A stretch of DNA of 5,965 bases, taken from the NCBI GenBank assembly GCA_946481475.1, contig CAMLOB010000273.1:1-5965 (forward strand), given 5' to 3'. This document shows positions 3,783-5,965 of this stretch, piece after piece; position 1 is the stretch's first letter, and the number at the start of each line of letters is the position of its first letter. The notes below the pieces were generated by a model that worked only from the letters and a program-made list of their open reading frames with translations, was not told the origin of the DNA and did no database searches. Origin of the DNA: an uncultured Chlorobiota bacterium (GTDB lineage: Bacteria > Bacteroidota > Kapaibacteriia > OLB7). Position numbers and translations under genes: made by a program.

Positions 3783-5965
3783 ATGAAACAACCAAACCTC
3801 CTCCTTACCGTGGCATTCCTAATGCTGCTGAACGCCCATGTGAGCCGGACACAGATTCCGAACGACAGCACGCTGATCCCGGGATTATCCCTCGACAAAA
3901 TTCAGCCGAAGAATTCCGACAGTTGGTTCTGGCCGCGGAACTTTCATGAACTTGGATGGCAGTGGGAGCACTTCCGGATGCTCTCCCCGATGGCCTGGAT
4001 GATTACGATGGGACGACCGGAAATCGTTGTCGCCGCCCATGACGAGTGGAGTCCCGACCTGAATGTCTACCATCCCGATATGATTGCGAAGACAACACCG
4101 ACTGGAACGGGGAACTTTATCGTAATAGACTCTACATTAAAAGGAGACGGGTCAACTTATTCGCAAAAAATAGGTTTCGGTCATGGATTTGGCATCCTTT
4201 CTCATGCGATTGCCCGAGGGAACAACGATGGAGCTTCTCCCGGTGGAGGAATGATCGGAACATGCCCGGATTGTAGTGGAGTTGGCGTAAGTTCAGGTCA
4301 TAAGATCGGCTCCCTGGATACGGACTTGGAGGCAAATAATATCCTGCGTCGACCAGCCGTTCTGAACATCAGTCTCGGACACAAGGGCCGGAATTACTTT
4401 CCTGTTGACAACTACAAGACTGCTATCGATTCCGGCGTAATTGTCGTCTCAGCCAGTGCGAACAACCGGGATGACACGCACTGGGGAGAGGAATGGATGG
4501 TAGAGTTCGACACCGCCACGAGAGAAGGACGGAAGGAAATGCTTCCGTCCAGAATTTATCCGGCCGCGCTCGCCTGGACTGATCCCGCCGATCCGGAGAA
4601 AGATTATGAAGTGATCAGTGTCGGGGGGACATATGATGGGGAGTTCGTCAGCGAGCGTTGTGTTCTGTGGGAAGAGACGAATCCGAACGACTCGAACACG
4701 TGGAACGACCCGACCTGGCTGAACTGGAACGGCTCGCTGGAGCAATTCGTACCGGACTTCAACTTTTCCCCCGGCATCGAGAAGTTCAGCACAAACTCGA
4801 ACGACAGTCTTCGACGTGAAGCAAAGGAACGGGCGTTCATGGACATTACCGTGCCGGTCGGAGTGTTGGGGGCGATCAACGGGCGGGACAGTCTCGACTG
4901 TGAATCGCTCCCGCAGAATCAGCAGGCCGATTGCTTCAAGGAACGGTCGAAAAACGACCGGAAATACGAACCGAACCACATCGGCACCTCGAACGCCTCG
5001 CCGCAGGTGGCCGGGATCATCGGGCTGATGACCTCGGTCAACAGGTATCTGGGCGTTGACCTCGACACGAACGACGACGGAAAGATCGATAACGGTCCGG
5101 CACTGCAACGCCGTGCCCTGAACATTCTGACCTTTACCGCCGACAAGGTCAACGACTTCGACAACATTCCCACAAAAGTCTGGATGACAGAATACTGGTG
5201 GCGGCGGGAGAATGGTCTCTGGACACATGAAAGTGTTCCGACAACATTTTCACGAACGTTTCCCGACAGCACCCCCTACCAATTCCAGTACGTCAAACAG
5301 ACGAACGACCCGCTGAAACGCTCCTGGGCGCAGCGGATCGGGTTCGGTCGGGCGAACGTCTACCGAGCGGTGGCCCACGCCATTCCGCGCAAAGCGGACT
5401 ATCTCTACACAACCTCGGATACGCTCTCGATTGACGACACAACCAGCATGAACGAGAACCGGATGCGGTTGATCCTGTTCGGAGGCCGGCGCGATTCGGG
5501 CGTTGCCGTTCTCGACTCCGGAGGGGTGGCGATGCCGGGAGGAGACCCGACCCATCTGAATCAGGGGGTGACGAAGATCAACGGGACGGGGACGGTGCTG
5601 GTGGTGCCGGACAGCCTGATCGCCGCAATCGACGGCATCGTGACAACCGACGCCCCGCTCGGAAACAACACGATCAAGGCATTGGGGAACGGGAAGATTC
5701 TGATCAACGGCTATCTGAATGATGTGGAGGTGGTGGGGAACGTCCGGGTGGGAAACCTGACGATCAACGGCTCCGACCCGCAATCCACCGGCTGCGTTGC
5801 GGTGGCCGGGAACTGGCTGACAGCCGAACTCTTCGGCAGGGTCAGGCTGACAAACTACGGCATTCTGAACCTGAACCGGGGAACGGCGGTGATGTACCCG
5901 GGGAGCGTCGTCGAGATGGCGGGGAACCGGGACGTCTCGGTTGTTGACGGGGGGACGCTTCGGAT
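3783..5965 (+). CDS. Subtilisin-like (S8) secreted serine protease with beta-rich C-terminal region (runs off right edge)
   Basis: Open for 727 codons without a stop. Signal peptide at about 1-24 (MKQPN, hydrophobic 6-16). Only about 55 residues separate it from the catalytic core, which opens with 'MAWMITMGRPEIVVAAHDEW' (70-89), matching the usual 'AW..T.G...VVVAVID'. Likely catalytic triad: D87 with 'HPD' following at 97-99, H134 in 'GFGHGFG', S403 in 'GTSNASPQVAG' (401-411). N227 in 'VIVVSASANN' is the likely oxyanion-hole Asn, and 'NISLG' at 195-199 the substrate-binding strand. A 'CPDC' (161-164) follows the His motif, as in other S8 proteins. 'DTNDDGKID' (428-436) is an EF-hand/dockerin-like calcium loop just after the Ser helix. 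The core ends near 'GFGRANVYRAVAHA' (520-533). From about 535 on, the protein is Gly/Asn/Val-rich with recurring 'ING' (599-601, 641-643, 661-663), suggesting a beta-helix or beta-sandwich. A T9SS sorting domain beyond the edge is expected but unseen. Oddities: no propeptide in cis, D-E-W instead of D-[ST]-G, and H-G-F instead of H-G-T. Confidence 0.92.
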   Translation, partial: MKQPNLLLTVAFLMLLNAHVSRTQIPNDSTLIPGLSLDKIQPKNSDSWFWPRNFHELGWQWEHFRMLSPMAWMITMGRPEIVVAAHDEWSPDLNVYHPDMIAKTTPTGTGNFIVIDSTLKGDGSTYSQKIGFGHGFGILSHAIARGNNDGASPGGGMIGTCPDCSGVGVSSGHKIGSLDTDLEANNILRRPAVLNISLGHKGRNYFPVDNYKTAIDSGVIVVSASANNRDDTHWGEEWMVEFDTATREGRKEMLPSRIYPAALAWTDPADPEKDYEVISVGGTYDGEFVSERCVLWEETNPNDSNTWNDPTWLNWNGSLEQFVPDFNFSPGIEKFSTNSNDSLRREAKERAFMDITVPVGVLGAINGRDSLDCESLPQNQQADCFKERSKNDRKYEPNHIGTSNASPQVAGIIGLMTSVNRYLGVDLDTNDDGKIDNGPALQRRALNILTFTADKVNDFDNIPTKVWMTEYWWRRENGLWTHESVPTTFSRTFPDSTPYQFQYVKQTNDPLKRSWAQRIGFGRANVYRAVAHAIPRKADYLYTTSDTLSIDDTTSMNENRMRLILFGGRRDSGVAVLDSGGVAMPGGDPTHLNQGVTKINGTGTVLVVPDSLIAAIDGIVTTDAPLGNNTIKALGNGKILINGYLNDVEVVGNVRVGNLTINGSDPQSTGCVAVAGNWLTAELFGRVRLTNYGILNLNRGTAVMYPGSVVEMAGNRDVSVVDGGTLR

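Noticed and set aside
3770..3790. A frameshift or nonsense mutation splitting one protease gene into two
   Set aside because: The first product ends with a complete T9SS sorting domain at its proper C-terminal ending, and the second begins with its own ribosome site, ATG and signal peptide. These are two genes, whatever their ancestry.
4449..5783. Long minus-strand open frames opposite the protease (4449-5228 and 5250-5783)
   Set aside because: They lie antisense to the S8 catalytic domain, are Val/Arg/Pro-rich, lack signal or domain features, and match the shadow expected from its codon use.

Overview
The window looks like a chromosomal segment from a mid-GC member of the Bacteroidota/Chlorobiota (FCB) group. 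The main evidence is a C-terminal domain typical of type IX secretion (T9SS) cargo on the secreted protein at 3008-3778. A compact tilS-hpt-ftsH cluster fits that group. A lineage such as Ignavibacteria or Candidatus Kapabacteria is a guess from the style of the secreted proteins and cannot be proved from this sequence.

Layout: the left half (1-2866) is read on the minus strand as a housekeeping cluster: a small XRE-type helix-turn-helix regulator, tilS (tRNA-Ile lysidine synthetase), hpt (hypoxanthine phosphoribosyltransferase, overlapping tilS by 4 bases) and, after a 125-base gap, the first 122 codons of ftsH, which runs off the left edge. The right half (3008-5965) is read on the plus strand and encodes two exported proteins 4 bases apart. 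The first is a 256-residue protein with a signal peptide and a T9SS sorting domain. The second is a large subtilisin-like (S8) serine protease, which runs off the right edge inside a beta-rich C-terminal region. The two blocks diverge from a 141-base intergenic region that holds candidate promoters and an 8-bp-arm inverted repeat.

The most interesting feature is the secreted pair. The S8 protease has only about 55 residues between its signal peptide and its catalytic core, too little for a usual I9-type propeptide. The small protein just upstream has a central segment (about residues 88-165) whose apparent strand/helix order and the stretch around 'FDLRFDSYVNID' resemble the end of a subtilase propeptide. 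My reading is a protease whose folding chaperone or inhibitor is a separate T9SS-exported protein, possibly left by loss of the catalytic domain from a full-length pre-pro-protease. This is inference and needs structure prediction or homology search.

The housekeeping genes act independently: TilS modifies tRNA-Ile2, Hpt salvages purines, and FtsH is the membrane AAA+ protease. The XRE regulator sits where it could control its own operon and/or the divergent protease pair, but no target is shown by the sequence.
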